A program made the translations under genes and the position numbers. Of a stretch of DNA of 64,000 nucleotides, positions 17,250 through 26,393 are shown piece by piece. The notes under the pieces are model-generated. The model was given only the letters and a program-made list of their open reading frames with translations. It ran no database searches and was not told where the DNA came from. Source of the stretch: Bacillota bacterium (GTDB lineage: Bacteria > Bacillota > Clostridia > Lachnospirales > Lachnospiraceae); the NCBI GenBank assembly GCA_023439125.1, contig JAEXOU010000005.1:620001-684000 (forward strand). Reading direction: 5' to 3'. The number at the start of each line of letters is the position of its first letter. The first letter of the stretch is position 1.

Positions 17250-18230
17250 TTAATACTGACGTGCATCAATAACTTCCTGTGTGATTGTAGCGCAGTCAAA
17301 TACTTCTTCAGTTACATAAGCATTCTTTTCAACTGTTTCTCCACCTTCAAGTTTATTAATCAGTTCAACAATACGTGGTCCATGAAGAGGATTACACTCT
17401 ACATCTAAGTTAAAATCGCCTGCAAGAACTTTTTCAAGTGCCCATTTATTGGCATCGAATGCGATAACTTTTACATCGCCGTCTTTACCGTATGTAATAC
17501 CTGCTGCATCCATAGCATCACAAGCACCACGAGCCATGTTATCATTTTCTGCATAGATTACAGTAAACTTAGTACCACCAGCTATTAAATCCGCAACAGC
17601 CTGTTTTGCAAGAGTCTCATCCCAACTCTTCATGTTTTGGTTGAATACGATTTCCCAGCCATTAGCAGCAGCGCCATCTTCGATTGCTTTCGAACGTCCA
17701 AGCTGTGCAGAAGATCCTGTATCACCACCAAGAACAACAATCTTATACTCGCTAAGAGCTGCATTCTTTAACCATTCAACTGCTTTTTTACCTTCAGCTT
17801 CGAAATCAGAGCATACCATAGCAGTATATAAATCTTCTGATAATTCAAGTTCACGGTCAGCCATAATTAATGGAATACCAGCTTCTTTTGCTGATTTTGC
17901 TACATCTTCCCAACCTGTTGACTGTAGTCCTAAAACTACAAGATAGTCAACCTCTTCTTGGATTAACTGTTGAGCCTGTGATATTTGTTTTGCATGATCG
18001 CCTTCACCAAATACCATCTTAACTGTAAATCCAGCTTTATCAAATGCCTCATTAAATGATTTCGTATTAGCAGTACGCCAGTCCGATTCATTCGCATTCG
18101 TTTGAACAACACCAATCGTTAGTTTTTTAGTTTCCGCATTACCAGATTCGGTTTTTGTTTCTTTCTTGCCGCACCCAACAAGTGCGAATACAAACATCAG
18201 AACTAAAATAACTGAAAATCTTTTCTTCAT
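17250..18230 (-). CDS. Sugar-binding lipoprotein of the ABC transporter (YtfQ type)
   Basis: A 326-residue extracellular binding protein with lipobox ALVGC (Cys20). It belongs to the periplasmic-binding-protein type 1 sugar group: LTIGVVQTNANESDWRTAN, DYLVVLGLQSTGWEDVAKSAKEAGIPLIMADRELEL, YAENDNMARGACDAMDAAGI and NLDVECNPLHGPRIVELI. These match the galactofuranose-binding protein YtfQ in the Glu-Ser-x-Trp-Arg and Arg-Glu ligand regions. It delivers the sugar to the ATPase and permeases encoded downstream. Start has AGGAGGAG. A second, paralogous binding protein is encoded just upstream with the sensor kinase and shares ESDWRTANTKS. Confidence 0.92.
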   Translation of the reverse strand: MKKRFSVILVLMFVFALVGCGKKETKTESGNAETKKLTIGVVQTNANESDWRTANTKSFNEAFDKAGFTVKMVFGEGDHAKQISQAQQLIQEEVDYLVVLGLQSTGWEDVAKSAKEAGIPLIMADRELELSEDLYTAMVCSDFEAEGKKAVEWLKNAALSEYKIVVLGGDTGSSAQLGRSKAIEDGAAANGWEIVFNQNMKSWDETLAKQAVADLIAGGTKFTVIYAENDNMARGACDAMDAAGITYGKDGDVKVIAFDANKWALEKVLAGDFNLDVECNPLHGPRIVELINKLEGGETVEKNAYVTEEVFDCATITQEVIDARQY

Positions 18231-18309
18231 AGCTATCTCCTCCTAAAAGAATTATATAAATGAGTTCTTTATATAATAAAAGTATATTCAACTTAGGGAC
18301 ATAAAAATA

Positions 18310-18370
18310 CGGAAATTATTCCTGCTTTTGTATTTATTCTTACTGAAATAAATAACAGAAATAATTTCCG
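18310..18370 (-). promoter_or_regulatory. Nested inverted repeat upstream of the transporter operon
   Basis: Outer arms CGGAAATTATT (18310-18320) and AATAATTTCCG (18360-18370) are perfect complements; inner arms TATTTATT (18331-18338) and AATAAATA (18347-18354) are too. On the minus strand it is followed by TATTTTTATG, so it may be the terminator of the sensor operon; equally it may be the operator for the AraC-type regulator encoded at 21036-22658. Confidence 0.6.
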
Positions 18371-18462
18371 GTTGAAATTTTTATGATTTTTGTTTGATTT
18401 TTTCATTTATCCTAAATCATTCATATTCTAGTTAATATTGGTTGTGATAACTCTATATAGAT

Positions 18463-19554
18463 TTAATAGCTTCTTCCAGCTCGTTCCTCACTAGCATTTT
18501 CAGCTTCAAAAACTTTCCCCTCCACATAAGAAACTTTATCAACAATTTCACCCTTTTCTAACTTGTCAATGATTTGTGCAATCAGCTCACCTTGTAAAGG
18601 ATTGCATTCTATATCAACATTAATCAGACCTTCCTCCATCTTATCGAATGCTTCTGATACTGCATCAAATGATATAATTGCGATCTCACCATTTACTCCA
18701 CAGGTTAGCCCTGCCTCTTTAATTGCCTCAATTGCGCCAAAAGTCATATCATCATTTTGAGAAACTAATACATCAATATCATCATATTCTCGCAGATATT
18801 TTGCCATTACTTCTTTTCCTTTCGCTTTCGTAAAATCACCACTTTCGTGAGCAAGAATGTTCCAATTGTCGTGTTGTTGTGCGATTTCCTCAAAGCCTTT
18901 GGAACGTCCAATCTGAGAGGTAGAGTAAGGTGTGCCTTCAAGAATTACGATGTTAACCATGCTAGAAGAATCTATACTTTCTTCCTGCTGTACTTTTTCT
19001 ACCAAAGTAGAATCTTCATCAATTTCGTCATCGTTCGTGTTATTTTGCTCTAATAGATGCTGTTCGAGCCATAACCCTGCCTTTCTACCTTCCTCATACT
19101 TATCAGTTTCTACACTTGCAACATAAAGATTTTCATCTTCTGTATCGATTCTTCGATCAACAATAATAACAGGTATATTAGCCTTTTTCGCTTCCTCTAA
19201 TACTGTATCCCAACCTGATTCTGTAACGGGAGCGATTACAATATAATCAACTTCTTGGAAGATAAAGCTTCTAATGTCTTTAATCTGATTTTCCTGACGT
19301 TGTCTTCCATTAGCAAAAATCAAGGAAAATCCATTTTCTTTTGATAGTGCATTCTGGATTGATTTTGTATTTGCCGTTCGCCAATCAGACTCAGAGCCAA
19401 GTTGAGAAAATCCGACAATAATCAAGTCTGAATCAATCGTCTCGCTTTGGTCGATTTCATTGCTGGAAAGATCCCCTAATGGGTTCAAGCTACAAGCAGT
19501 TGCTATCATCAACCAAAGAAAGATAACTAATACTATATTCTTTCGCTTCTTCAT
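18463..19554 (-). CDS. Second sugar-binding lipoprotein, probable sensor subunit
   Basis: A 363-residue binding protein with lipobox IATAC (Cys21). It is even closer to YtfQ than the transporter's own protein: VGFSQLGSESDWRTANTKSI, GRQRQENQIKDIRSF, VDYIVIAPVTESGWDTVLEEA, GDFTKAKGKEVMAKYL and DDMTFGAIEAIKEAGL. An acidic insert of about 28 residues (DDEIDEDSTL...) splits the lobe near residues 175-200. The gene starts three bases after the histidine kinase stop, so they are one operon. The likely role is to present bound sugar to the kinase, a three-component arrangement known for xylose and galactose sensing in Firmicutes; that is inference from position. Confidence 0.85.
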   Translation of the reverse strand: MKKRKNIVLVIFLWLMIATACSLNPLGDLSSNEIDQSETIDSDLIIVGFSQLGSESDWRTANTKSIQNALSKENGFSLIFANGRQRQENQIKDIRSFIFQEVDYIVIAPVTESGWDTVLEEAKKANIPVIIVDRRIDTEDENLYVASVETDKYEEGRKAGLWLEQHLLEQNNTNDDEIDEDSTLVEKVQQEESIDSSSMVNIVILEGTPYSTSQIGRSKGFEEIAQQHDNWNILAHESGDFTKAKGKEVMAKYLREYDDIDVLVSQNDDMTFGAIEAIKEAGLTCGVNGEIAIISFDAVSEAFDKMEEGLINVDIECNPLQGELIAQIIDKLEKGEIVDKVSYVEGKVFEAENASEERAGRSY

Positions 19555-19557
19555 ATC

Positions 19558-21039
19558 TTACCTCAATTCACTTTCATATAGTCGAGCAGGAATTTTGATT
19601 GTGATAATTGTACCTTCTCCCTTTTTGCTCTGTATATCTAATCCATACTCGTTTCCATAGGTTAACTTGATTCGTTTATTCACATTAGCTAAACCAAACC
19701 CATTACTCTGCCTACCACCAGGCATCTCTATTTCTTTGTATAAATCCTCTAGTTCTGCTTCATCCATGCCAATTCCATTATCGATTACATAAAAGCATAT
19801 TTCTTGTTGATTCAATTTACCAACAACTGTGATTTTACCTCTTGCTCTTAACATCTTGATACCATGGTATAGTGAATTTTCAACCAAAGGTTGTAAAGTC
19901 AACTTCAAAATCTGATAATCATATATCTCTTTCGGTATATCAATCTCAAAATCTAAGATATCTTTATACCGTGACTGTTGAATCTGAAGATAGCTCTTTA
20001 TATGTGCTTCTTCTTCTCGAATTGTAATAAAATCTTTACCCTTACTAACAATAATTCGAAAGAACTCTGAAAGAGCAATTACCATATCGATTGCTTCTTT
20101 ATTTTTTTCCCCTTCAATGAGCCAAACGATTGTATCCAATGTATTATATAAAAAATGTGGATTAATCTGAGCTTGTAAAAGTTTCGATTCCATAGTCCTA
20201 AGATTTTCTTGTTCCAAACGAATACGATTCACTTGTTGTTCTAGTTTTATCGCCATATCATTAAAGCTATCTGATAGAATTGATAACTCATCTTGATTCT
20301 TACAGGAAGTCCTCGTCGTAAAATCACCTTTTGCGACCATTGCTGTTTTTTCACACAACGACCTTATTGGTTTCGTTATACTATTTGTTACAAGATAGTT
20401 TACTAATACGGATGCAATCATAATACTAGACAATGCGATAAACATTATAATAATTACATCCTTAACTTGTTCATTTAAACTTTGTCGGATTGCTTCAAAA
20501 TTTTGAGTCTCATAATAGATATAGTACTGAATTTCTTCTTGAAATAATTCGGTCAGAATATATATATCCGATTCTAGCATATTAATATTTTCTTCATAAT
20601 GTCCTGTCAGCTGTAGGTTATCACGAATCTCATCAATTCGATTTTCTAAAGTATCAAGATTTAACAAAATACGCTTTAGCCAAGCAAGACTTTCTCTGCT
20701 CGAGGTAATTGTCTGTAGTTTTGTAAAACTCTCTCTCGCATCTTCAATCAGTTTATATGGATTTTTCAAATCATTATTCCGATCGATTGACTCAAAATCT
20801 TCTGCTTCAACAACAATCTTGTACATACTTTCGTCCATCTCTTCTTTGAAATTCAGGTTGTAATTATTCGCAGAAGTTATTCTTCGAACGATTGTATCAT
20901 ATGCCGTGCTATAATTATGTAAAGCAGCAATCTGATAAACAGAAAGGATAATCATTGGTATTATTATAATAGCTGCTACGATAAACAACTTTAATCTTAA
21001 TGGATATTTAATTGTGTTATCATTCTTATTTTTTATCAT
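19558..21039 (-). CDS. Sensor histidine kinase (LytS/YesM type)
   Basis: A 493-residue membrane kinase. Segments at about 17-36 and 195-217 flank an extracellular helical sensor of about 155 residues; a HAMP domain follows (218-270). The phosphorylated His295 lies in QAQINPHFLYNTLDTIVWL, the His_kinase motif of the YesM family. The ATP-binding domain shows DNGIGMDE and GFGLANVNKRI. It overlaps the response regulator stop by four bases. With no obvious sugar site of its own, it probably reads the lipoprotein encoded next. Confidence 0.95.
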   Translation of the reverse strand: MIKNKNDNTIKYPLRLKLFIVAAIIIIPMIILSVYQIAALHNYSTAYDTIVRRITSANNYNLNFKEEMDESMYKIVVEAEDFESIDRNNDLKNPYKLIEDARESFTKLQTITSSRESLAWLKRILLNLDTLENRIDEIRDNLQLTGHYEENINMLESDIYILTELFQEEIQYYIYYETQNFEAIRQSLNEQVKDVIIIMFIALSSIMIASVLVNYLVTNSITKPIRSLCEKTAMVAKGDFTTRTSCKNQDELSILSDSFNDMAIKLEQQVNRIRLEQENLRTMESKLLQAQINPHFLYNTLDTIVWLIEGEKNKEAIDMVIALSEFFRIIVSKGKDFITIREEEAHIKSYLQIQQSRYKDILDFEIDIPKEIYDYQILKLTLQPLVENSLYHGIKMLRARGKITVVGKLNQQEICFYVIDNGIGMDEAELEDLYKEIEMPGGRQSNGFGLANVNKRIKLTYGNEYGLDIQSKKGEGTIITIKIPARLYESELR

Positions 21040-22658
21040 TCTGCGCCCTTGCCTTTTAGTCTATACTCGGATGGTGTATAATTCTGTGTCTTTTTAAAAA
21101 TATAGCTAAAATAATGAGAGTCCAAATAACCTACCATAGAGCCAATTTCAGTTATTTTTTTATTAGAGCATCTAAGATAATCTTTTGCCTTTTCCATACG
21201 AATATTAGTCAGATATTCTATAAATGTAATTCCACTTTCCTGATTAAATAGAGAACTAAAGTAGTTTGGACTGACATTTACAGTGGATGCAACCTTATCC
21301 AAGGTAAGATCACTCATTGCAAAATTAGCATGCATATATTCTTTTGCTTTTTCAATCAAACCTGCATATCTTTTCTGTGTATTTCTATTACGCAGCTCAA
21401 TTGCTTCCTTTAGTATCGTTATATAAAATCTACGACAATTTTCGGTATTATCAGACTGTTCGGCAATACTTAGTATACTCTTTAAGCTTTTATCCATTTT
21501 ATCCTTTGGATAATCCAGTAATTTTAAGAATCTCATAATGGATGAATATCCGTCCATTATAATATAGTGTCGAAAAATGGTTGAGTTCATTGCATTTGAA
21601 CTAAATCCATCAAAATAACGGTTAACAAACTCATCAACATCATTCATCGTACCTCTCTTTAGAAAATCATCTAATAAACTTCGATCAAGCTTATCCAGAT
21701 TGAGCTCGCTCACATTAATCTTGCTATCCATCTGTTCTTTCATATTTGGTACGTCTTTAAATGATAAGAAACGATCTCTGCCTTCAAAAAATCGTAAAGA
21801 AAACGCTCTATTTGCATCTAAATATGATTGTTGTAAATCACGTATACGATCAATACAACGACCAATTCCTCCAAAATAATGGACCTTATGATTACATATG
21901 GATGCTAACAAATTACACAATTTTTGTGTTAATGCTTCTAGTTGCGACTGATCCTCTCCTAAAAGAATAAAGGCCCATCCCTCTAAGTCACGCTCAAATA
22001 CTTTTACTTTAGGATGATTTTTCAATTCTTTTGTCATTTCAGTTTCACATTGAACGATAACATCTGAATATTCAAACGTATCCTCCTTTCCAATAAACTG
22101 AAATAAAACAACGCGAAAAACACTTGCAACCATATTGATTCCAAGCTTTTCTTCGTATTCAAAAATCTGTTGAAGAGACATTTTCCCACTGACTAAAGAA
22201 TTGAAAAAATCCTTTCTTTTTTCGCCCTGCTTTTGATAAACTAAAAGCTCATATTGGTCCAATATCTGCCTTTCTTTTCTCTCTTTTTTTATCGCTGCAG
22301 CCGCATTTTTTACCGCTGCTACCAGTTTTTCTGATGTAATTGGTTTTAATAAATATTCGCTTATTCCAATATCAATCGCCTGTTGAGCATATCCAAAATC
22401 ACTATAACCACTAATAATTATGATTTTTAATTGTGGCATATCTTTTTTTAGTAATTTACTTAATTCAAGACCATCCATAAACGGCATTTTTATATCCGTA
22501 ATCAAAATATCTGGTTGTGCCTTCATAATCTTTGGATAAGCTAATTCGCCATCGCTTGCATCACCAACAAAGGTAAAGCCCTCTTCTTCCCACGGAATTT
22601 TATTTTTTATACCTTCTCTTATTACAATTTCATCTTCTACTATAAAAACCTTATACAT
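21036..22658 (-). CDS. AraC-type response regulator (YesN type)
   Basis: A 540-residue regulator: N-terminal receiver domain with phospho-acceptor Asp55 (ILITDIKMPFMDG) and Lys near 104 (YLLKPI), a middle region of about 280 residues, and a C-terminal AraC domain (about 440-540) with LTLDKVASTVNVSPNYFSSLF and KKITEIGSMVGYLDSHYFSYIFKK. I start at ATG 22658, behind GGGGGAA, not at an in-frame codon eight residues earlier. It should activate the sugar transporter operon, and possibly the genes around it, when the kinase is stimulated. Confidence 0.95.
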   Translation of the reverse strand: MYKVFIVEDEIVIREGIKNKIPWEEEGFTFVGDASDGELAYPKIMKAQPDILITDIKMPFMDGLELSKLLKKDMPQLKIIIISGYSDFGYAQQAIDIGISEYLLKPITSEKLVAAVKNAAAAIKKERKERQILDQYELLVYQKQGEKRKDFFNSLVSGKMSLQQIFEYEEKLGINMVASVFRVVLFQFIGKEDTFEYSDVIVQCETEMTKELKNHPKVKVFERDLEGWAFILLGEDQSQLEALTQKLCNLLASICNHKVHYFGGIGRCIDRIRDLQQSYLDANRAFSLRFFEGRDRFLSFKDVPNMKEQMDSKINVSELNLDKLDRSLLDDFLKRGTMNDVDEFVNRYFDGFSSNAMNSTIFRHYIIMDGYSSIMRFLKLLDYPKDKMDKSLKSILSIAEQSDNTENCRRFYITILKEAIELRNRNTQKRYAGLIEKAKEYMHANFAMSDLTLDKVASTVNVSPNYFSSLFNQESGITFIEYLTNIRMEKAKDYLRCSNKKITEIGSMVGYLDSHYFSYIFKKTQNYTPSEYRLKGKGAE

Positions 22659-22712
22659 CGATTCCCCCAATATGTATATCACTGTTTACGGTTTCTTGTT
22701 TCTTTAATTCCA

Positions 22713-23453
22713 TCAAACAATTGTTTCATTATCATCTGATTCGGTTTTATCTTCTGATTCATTTCTTTCTTCAGCTTCTTCGTTTAACCTCCTTCTCATC
22801 TTCTCTGCCTTAATTAAGACAGAATTCGTCCAACGCCTTTGTATTGATATTTCTGAAAAACTTGCTTGTTTTAGTAGATCCTGTTCACTTTCGAGGTTCA
22901 TTGGTGTATCAATATGTAAGGTACCATATGTAAGTTTATTGCTTTGATAGATTGATTCTGCCTCTTTTTGTAAGGTCAATTCCAAAATCTTATCTTTCGA
23001 TATAAGATCACAATTAATAAAACATCCAGTTGGTTTTAGCCAACGATAAATATTTTGGTATAGTTTATTTTTTTGTTCTTGATTGATATAGTGAAGTGAG
23101 AAAGCGGAAAGTACCAAATCAAACTTTTCATTTGTAAATATAACATTCAAAAAAGAGTTATGAATTGTGCGCAATTTTATGGAATCACGAAATGTCTTCT
23201 GTTTTAACTTCTTTAACATCTCACTTGATACATCAAGAGCTGTTACAGTTGCTGCCTGATTGATTCGTTCAATTTCAAGCCCTGTCCCACAACCAAGTAC
23301 CAAAATATGTTTTGGACTTTTCAATGATAACATTTGGCGCTCAATTTCATCATAAAACTCCTTCTTTGCTAAATCATTTAGGTTATATTGATCATAATTT
23401 GAAGCACATTGATTAAAATATGATTCGATTGATTCAATCTCTTTATCTGACAT
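22713..23453 (-). CDS. Class I SAM-dependent methyltransferase
   Basis: A 246-residue protein with the Rossmann motif ILVLGCGTGLEIERI near residue 60, the acidic residue of motif II (VTALDVSSEML) and motif IV DLVLSAFSLHYI, as in the SmtA/UbiE-like group. The last 25 residues are strikingly acidic (EERNESEDKTESDDNE). The substrate is unknown. I start at the ATG following GAGGAGG (23453). It lies 54 bases before the response regulator gene and may be cotranscribed with it. Confidence 0.85.
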   Translation of the reverse strand: MSDKEIESIESYFNQCASNYDQYNLNDLAKKEFYDEIERQMLSLKSPKHILVLGCGTGLEIERINQAATVTALDVSSEMLKKLKQKTFRDSIKLRTIHNSFLNVIFTNEKFDLVLSAFSLHYINQEQKNKLYQNIYRWLKPTGCFINCDLISKDKILELTLQKEAESIYQSNKLTYGTLHIDTPMNLESEQDLLKQASFSEISIQRRWTNSVLIKAEKMRRRLNEEAEERNESEDKTESDDNETIV

Positions 23454-23531
23454 AAATTCCTCCTCTACGCCTAATGTAAGTATCATTTACAAACTACATT
23501 TCTCCTGATTCTTCTACCCTTTAGTCTCTAT

Positions 23532-24686
23532 TTATTTCTTTATTTCTTTTTTCTTGATACCAAACAGAACATTAAGTATTGGCATTCTGACTACAATTTC
23601 AATCGTAAGAAATGTCATAATATAGGCTCCTACCACTGGAATAAGAAAAAGTAATACAGTCTTCGAAGTATAGTCACTTATATAAAACTGCAATAATATA
23701 ACCCAAATATAATGAAAAATATAAAATACGAATGATCTGGAAGTTAAGTATCTGGTAACTTTATTATGTTGGTTAAAATGTAACCTACTAAATCCTAACA
23801 CAGTCAAGATGCCAAACCAACACGTGAAGTACATTGCAATTAAGTTTACAATACTATTTGCATTATCAGCCCAAATAAACATATATACATCAAGCACATC
23901 AGCGATAATCAAAAACCCTAGATTAATCCAGCGATTCTTTACAACGCACGCAATCATATCATCTTTTGAAAAAATATAAAATCCTAATAAGAAGAATACA
24001 AGATAGGAACCAATGCTTTTACCAGCAATATTAATCACTGGGCTAAATGCAATAGGAAGAAGTCCTAATGCATAGAGAAATGCAATTTCTTGCTTTTTTG
24101 ATAATTCTTTCTTTAATGATAAAAAATGATCTCTTGAAAACTTAGGGAGCCGTCTTTTCTGGAAATATACAATTCCAATTCCTATGAGTGATATAATAAA
24201 TAAATATAACAAGAACCATAGATGCGCCGGAGTCCACCCTCCGTCATAACCGGTCAACTCCGTAAATTTTGTAAAATACACTTGATAGTGTTCAAAGAAA
24301 TTCCCCTCATACCCAGAATGAAACTTATCTGCATAATATGTCATCAACGGAACCACTGTTAGCAGCCCTGCTATTAAGGGTAATAATAATTTCATGAAAC
24401 GTTCCTTAATATACTGACGATACGATCTCTTTTGTAATGAATAAAAAGTACTCATACCAGCAAGTACAAATAACAAAGACATATACCACGGTGAAACAAA
24501 AGTAATAATAGAACTAAAAATCTTGTTCTTGGCAAACCAAATATAATTACCTTCCCCCCAGCAATTCCATGCCATAGCTACATGAAATGGAATTAGAAAA
24601 AGAATGCAAGCCCATCGTATGTTATCCACATAATACTTTCTATTATGGTTGTAATCTTTTGTTATAATTAATGAAGTTGCTTTCAT
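23532..24686 (-). CDS. Membrane acyltransferase (acyltransferase family 3)
   Basis: A 384-residue protein with about ten membrane segments and the family-3 acyltransferase entry motif: YVDNIRWACILFLIPFHVAMAWNCWG, with the catalytic-type His in IPFHVAM, and VSPWYMSLLFVLAGMSTFYSL followed by YIKERFMKLLLPL. Such enzymes O-acylate cell-surface sugars or glycans. I start at ATG 24686, behind GAGGAAA, which removes any overlap with the preceding gene. It sits between a lipoprotein and a methyltransferase gene upstream of the sugar sensor. Confidence 0.88.
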   Translation of the reverse strand: MKATSLIITKDYNHNRKYYVDNIRWACILFLIPFHVAMAWNCWGEGNYIWFAKNKIFSSIITFVSPWYMSLLFVLAGMSTFYSLQKRSYRQYIKERFMKLLLPLIAGLLTVVPLMTYYADKFHSGYEGNFFEHYQVYFTKFTELTGYDGGWTPAHLWFLLYLFIISLIGIGIVYFQKRRLPKFSRDHFLSLKKELSKKQEIAFLYALGLLPIAFSPVINIAGKSIGSYLVFFLLGFYIFSKDDMIACVVKNRWINLGFLIIADVLDVYMFIWADNANSIVNLIAMYFTCWFGILTVLGFSRLHFNQHNKVTRYLTSRSFVFYIFHYIWVILLQFYISDYTSKTVLLFLIPVVGAYIMTFLTIEIVVRMPILNVLFGIKKKEIKK

Positions 24687-24711
24687 TATTATGTTTCCTC
24701 TTTCAGCTTTT

Positions 24712-26031
24712 TTATGGCATATATGGCTCAGTAATTTCATAAATCTCTTGATTACTAACTGTAATTGAAAGTAATAAATTACTTAAGTCGTCATTTAATA
24801 CATCCTTGTCTACCTGGTGTAAAGTCATGTCTTGATCTCTTAGCGTTAGCTTTACACTATCGGCAAGACGATAAGTTATTTTACTATTTGGGTTCGCATA
24901 AAGATAAATTTCCGATTCCCATATTGCGTCACTATCTTCGATTGATTTCGAATCAATCAATTCCTGAATTCTAATTTTATCCTCTTCTTTCCACGGACAT
25001 AGCCATTCCACTATTTGAACGGTTAAAGTATTCTCCTTATCTGAATAATCTAATATATTCACGTATTTTGTTTCATCTAACATAAGTCCTGCATAAGTTC
25101 CTTCCCCTGACTCAATATGTTCAAGTGTTTGATCCGAATTCACTCGATACGTCTCATAATAATATTCATAAGAATCTATATTATCTATCTTTATATTCAC
25201 AATAATTAAGCCATTTTCCACCGATAAAAATACCATCTGTAATGTTTGCTTTGACTTATCATATTTATTCGTTATGGTTTCCATAATTCCCGTAGCATTT
25301 TTATAAGTTAAAAACTGCTCTTTCTCGATTTCATTCATATGATAAGCTATCAAATCATAATCTTTGAGATAAAAGTAATATGGTTTCCATGTATGTCCAC
25401 TTGGATATCCATCCGTAATCATATAAAGCATATCATAACTTGACTGTGTTACAGTTAAATCACGCCCTTCAATTTCACGTAAACTACCACCAAGTGAAAT
25501 CTTATGAGCACTATGTTGATCATCCATCATCAATAAGATCGTAACGGAATCAGTTGGATAGCTAAGATCATATCGAAAGTATGATTTCCCTTCAATTTCT
25601 CCAGTTTGAAATGATTCATAAGAAATATATGTATTCCCTTCAATTTTTGTACAAGACCCTTCTCCAAAAACCCATAAATCACAATAGTACTCCAAAAAAT
25701 CTTTCTTTGCATCTTGAGGTTGGAAAACGACTGCATACACATTGTCAAATGGATACTTCTCCATTACATAACCCTTGTATTGTGGATGTTCTTGAAATAC
25801 CATATTTAACTGACGATTGAACCAATTATCCTCTTGTACAATGGTTGGAGTTGGTTCTTTTGTAATGTCTAAAATTGTTGTAAGCGTTGGTCCCATTGTG
25901 ACTGAAGGAGTCAGAACTTTTGTTGGTTCATCCATACCCTGTACTACATTCGAAGCTTCACGATTACAACCAGTCCATAACATACAACAAGTAACAATCA
26001 TAAAAGAAAAAATAATCTTCTTATATTTCAT
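24712..26031 (-). CDS. Lipoprotein of unknown function
   Basis: A 439-residue secreted protein with lipobox LWTGC (Cys22), then a Thr/Pro-rich spacer to about residue 65. The rest is predominantly beta-strand with many Tyr and Asp residues and no motif I recognise. It is the first gene of the possible lipoprotein-acyltransferase-methyltransferase-regulator run. Function not assigned. Confidence 0.7.
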   Translation of the reverse strand: MKYKKIIFSFMIVTCCMLWTGCNREASNVVQGMDEPTKVLTPSVTMGPTLTTILDITKEPTPTIVQEDNWFNRQLNMVFQEHPQYKGYVMEKYPFDNVYAVVFQPQDAKKDFLEYYCDLWVFGEGSCTKIEGNTYISYESFQTGEIEGKSYFRYDLSYPTDSVTILLMMDDQHSAHKISLGGSLREIEGRDLTVTQSSYDMLYMITDGYPSGHTWKPYYFYLKDYDLIAYHMNEIEKEQFLTYKNATGIMETITNKYDKSKQTLQMVFLSVENGLIIVNIKIDNIDSYEYYYETYRVNSDQTLEHIESGEGTYAGLMLDETKYVNILDYSDKENTLTVQIVEWLCPWKEEDKIRIQELIDSKSIEDSDAIWESEIYLYANPNSKITYRLADSVKLTLRDQDMTLHQVDKDVLNDDLSNLLLSITVSNQEIYEITEPYMP

Positions 26032-26236
26032 AGAATTATGAGATACATGATGTATTACAGTACATATGCATCAGTTCTCTTCCCCTTTCACCTTATATTT
26101 TCCTCTGCTAGCCTAATTCCTTGCTGTAAGTTTTGTCCTAATTAAATAAGTTTTTATACGAATTACCATATACCATATTGTACCACTTATGAGCAAAAAA
26201 ATCATTCAAAATTTATTAACTATTCAATCCTACGGT
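26032..26236. other. Intergenic region, no gene seen
   Basis: AT-rich stretch that should hold the promoter of the lipoprotein gene at 24712-26031. I see no convincing promoter pair or open reading frame. Confidence 0.5.
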
Positions 26237-26267
26237 GAATAGAGAAGTTCAAAGAACTTTCCTATTC
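26237..26267. repeat. Palindromic repeat, copy B
   Basis: Arms GAATAGAGAAGTTC and GAACTTTCCTATTC around AAA, the same core as 653-689 and 59347-59383. It lies on the downstream side of the T7 tract of the adjacent terminator. Confidence 0.85.
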
Positions 26268-26275
26268 AATAAAAA

Positions 26276-26326
26276 AAGCTTCGTCATTTATGAAGAACTA
26301 AAAGTTCCACATGAATGACGAAGCTT
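26276..26326 (-). terminator. Terminator of the CBM3-cohesin gene
   Basis: A perfect 13-bp stem AAGCTTCGTCATT/AATGACGAAGCTT with a small nested hairpin (GAACT/AGTTC) in the loop, followed on the minus strand by T7. Confidence 0.85.
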
Positions 26327-26393
26327 AAGAAAATCCTATGTAAGCTACTAACGTGCCCTCAATAATCTTTCCATAAAATTACATATATTAGGA

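Noticed and set aside
18251..18256. TATAAT just upstream of the sugar-binding protein gene as a -10 box.
   Set aside because: The start site would fall in the ribosome-binding site, and no -35 box lies at the right distance.
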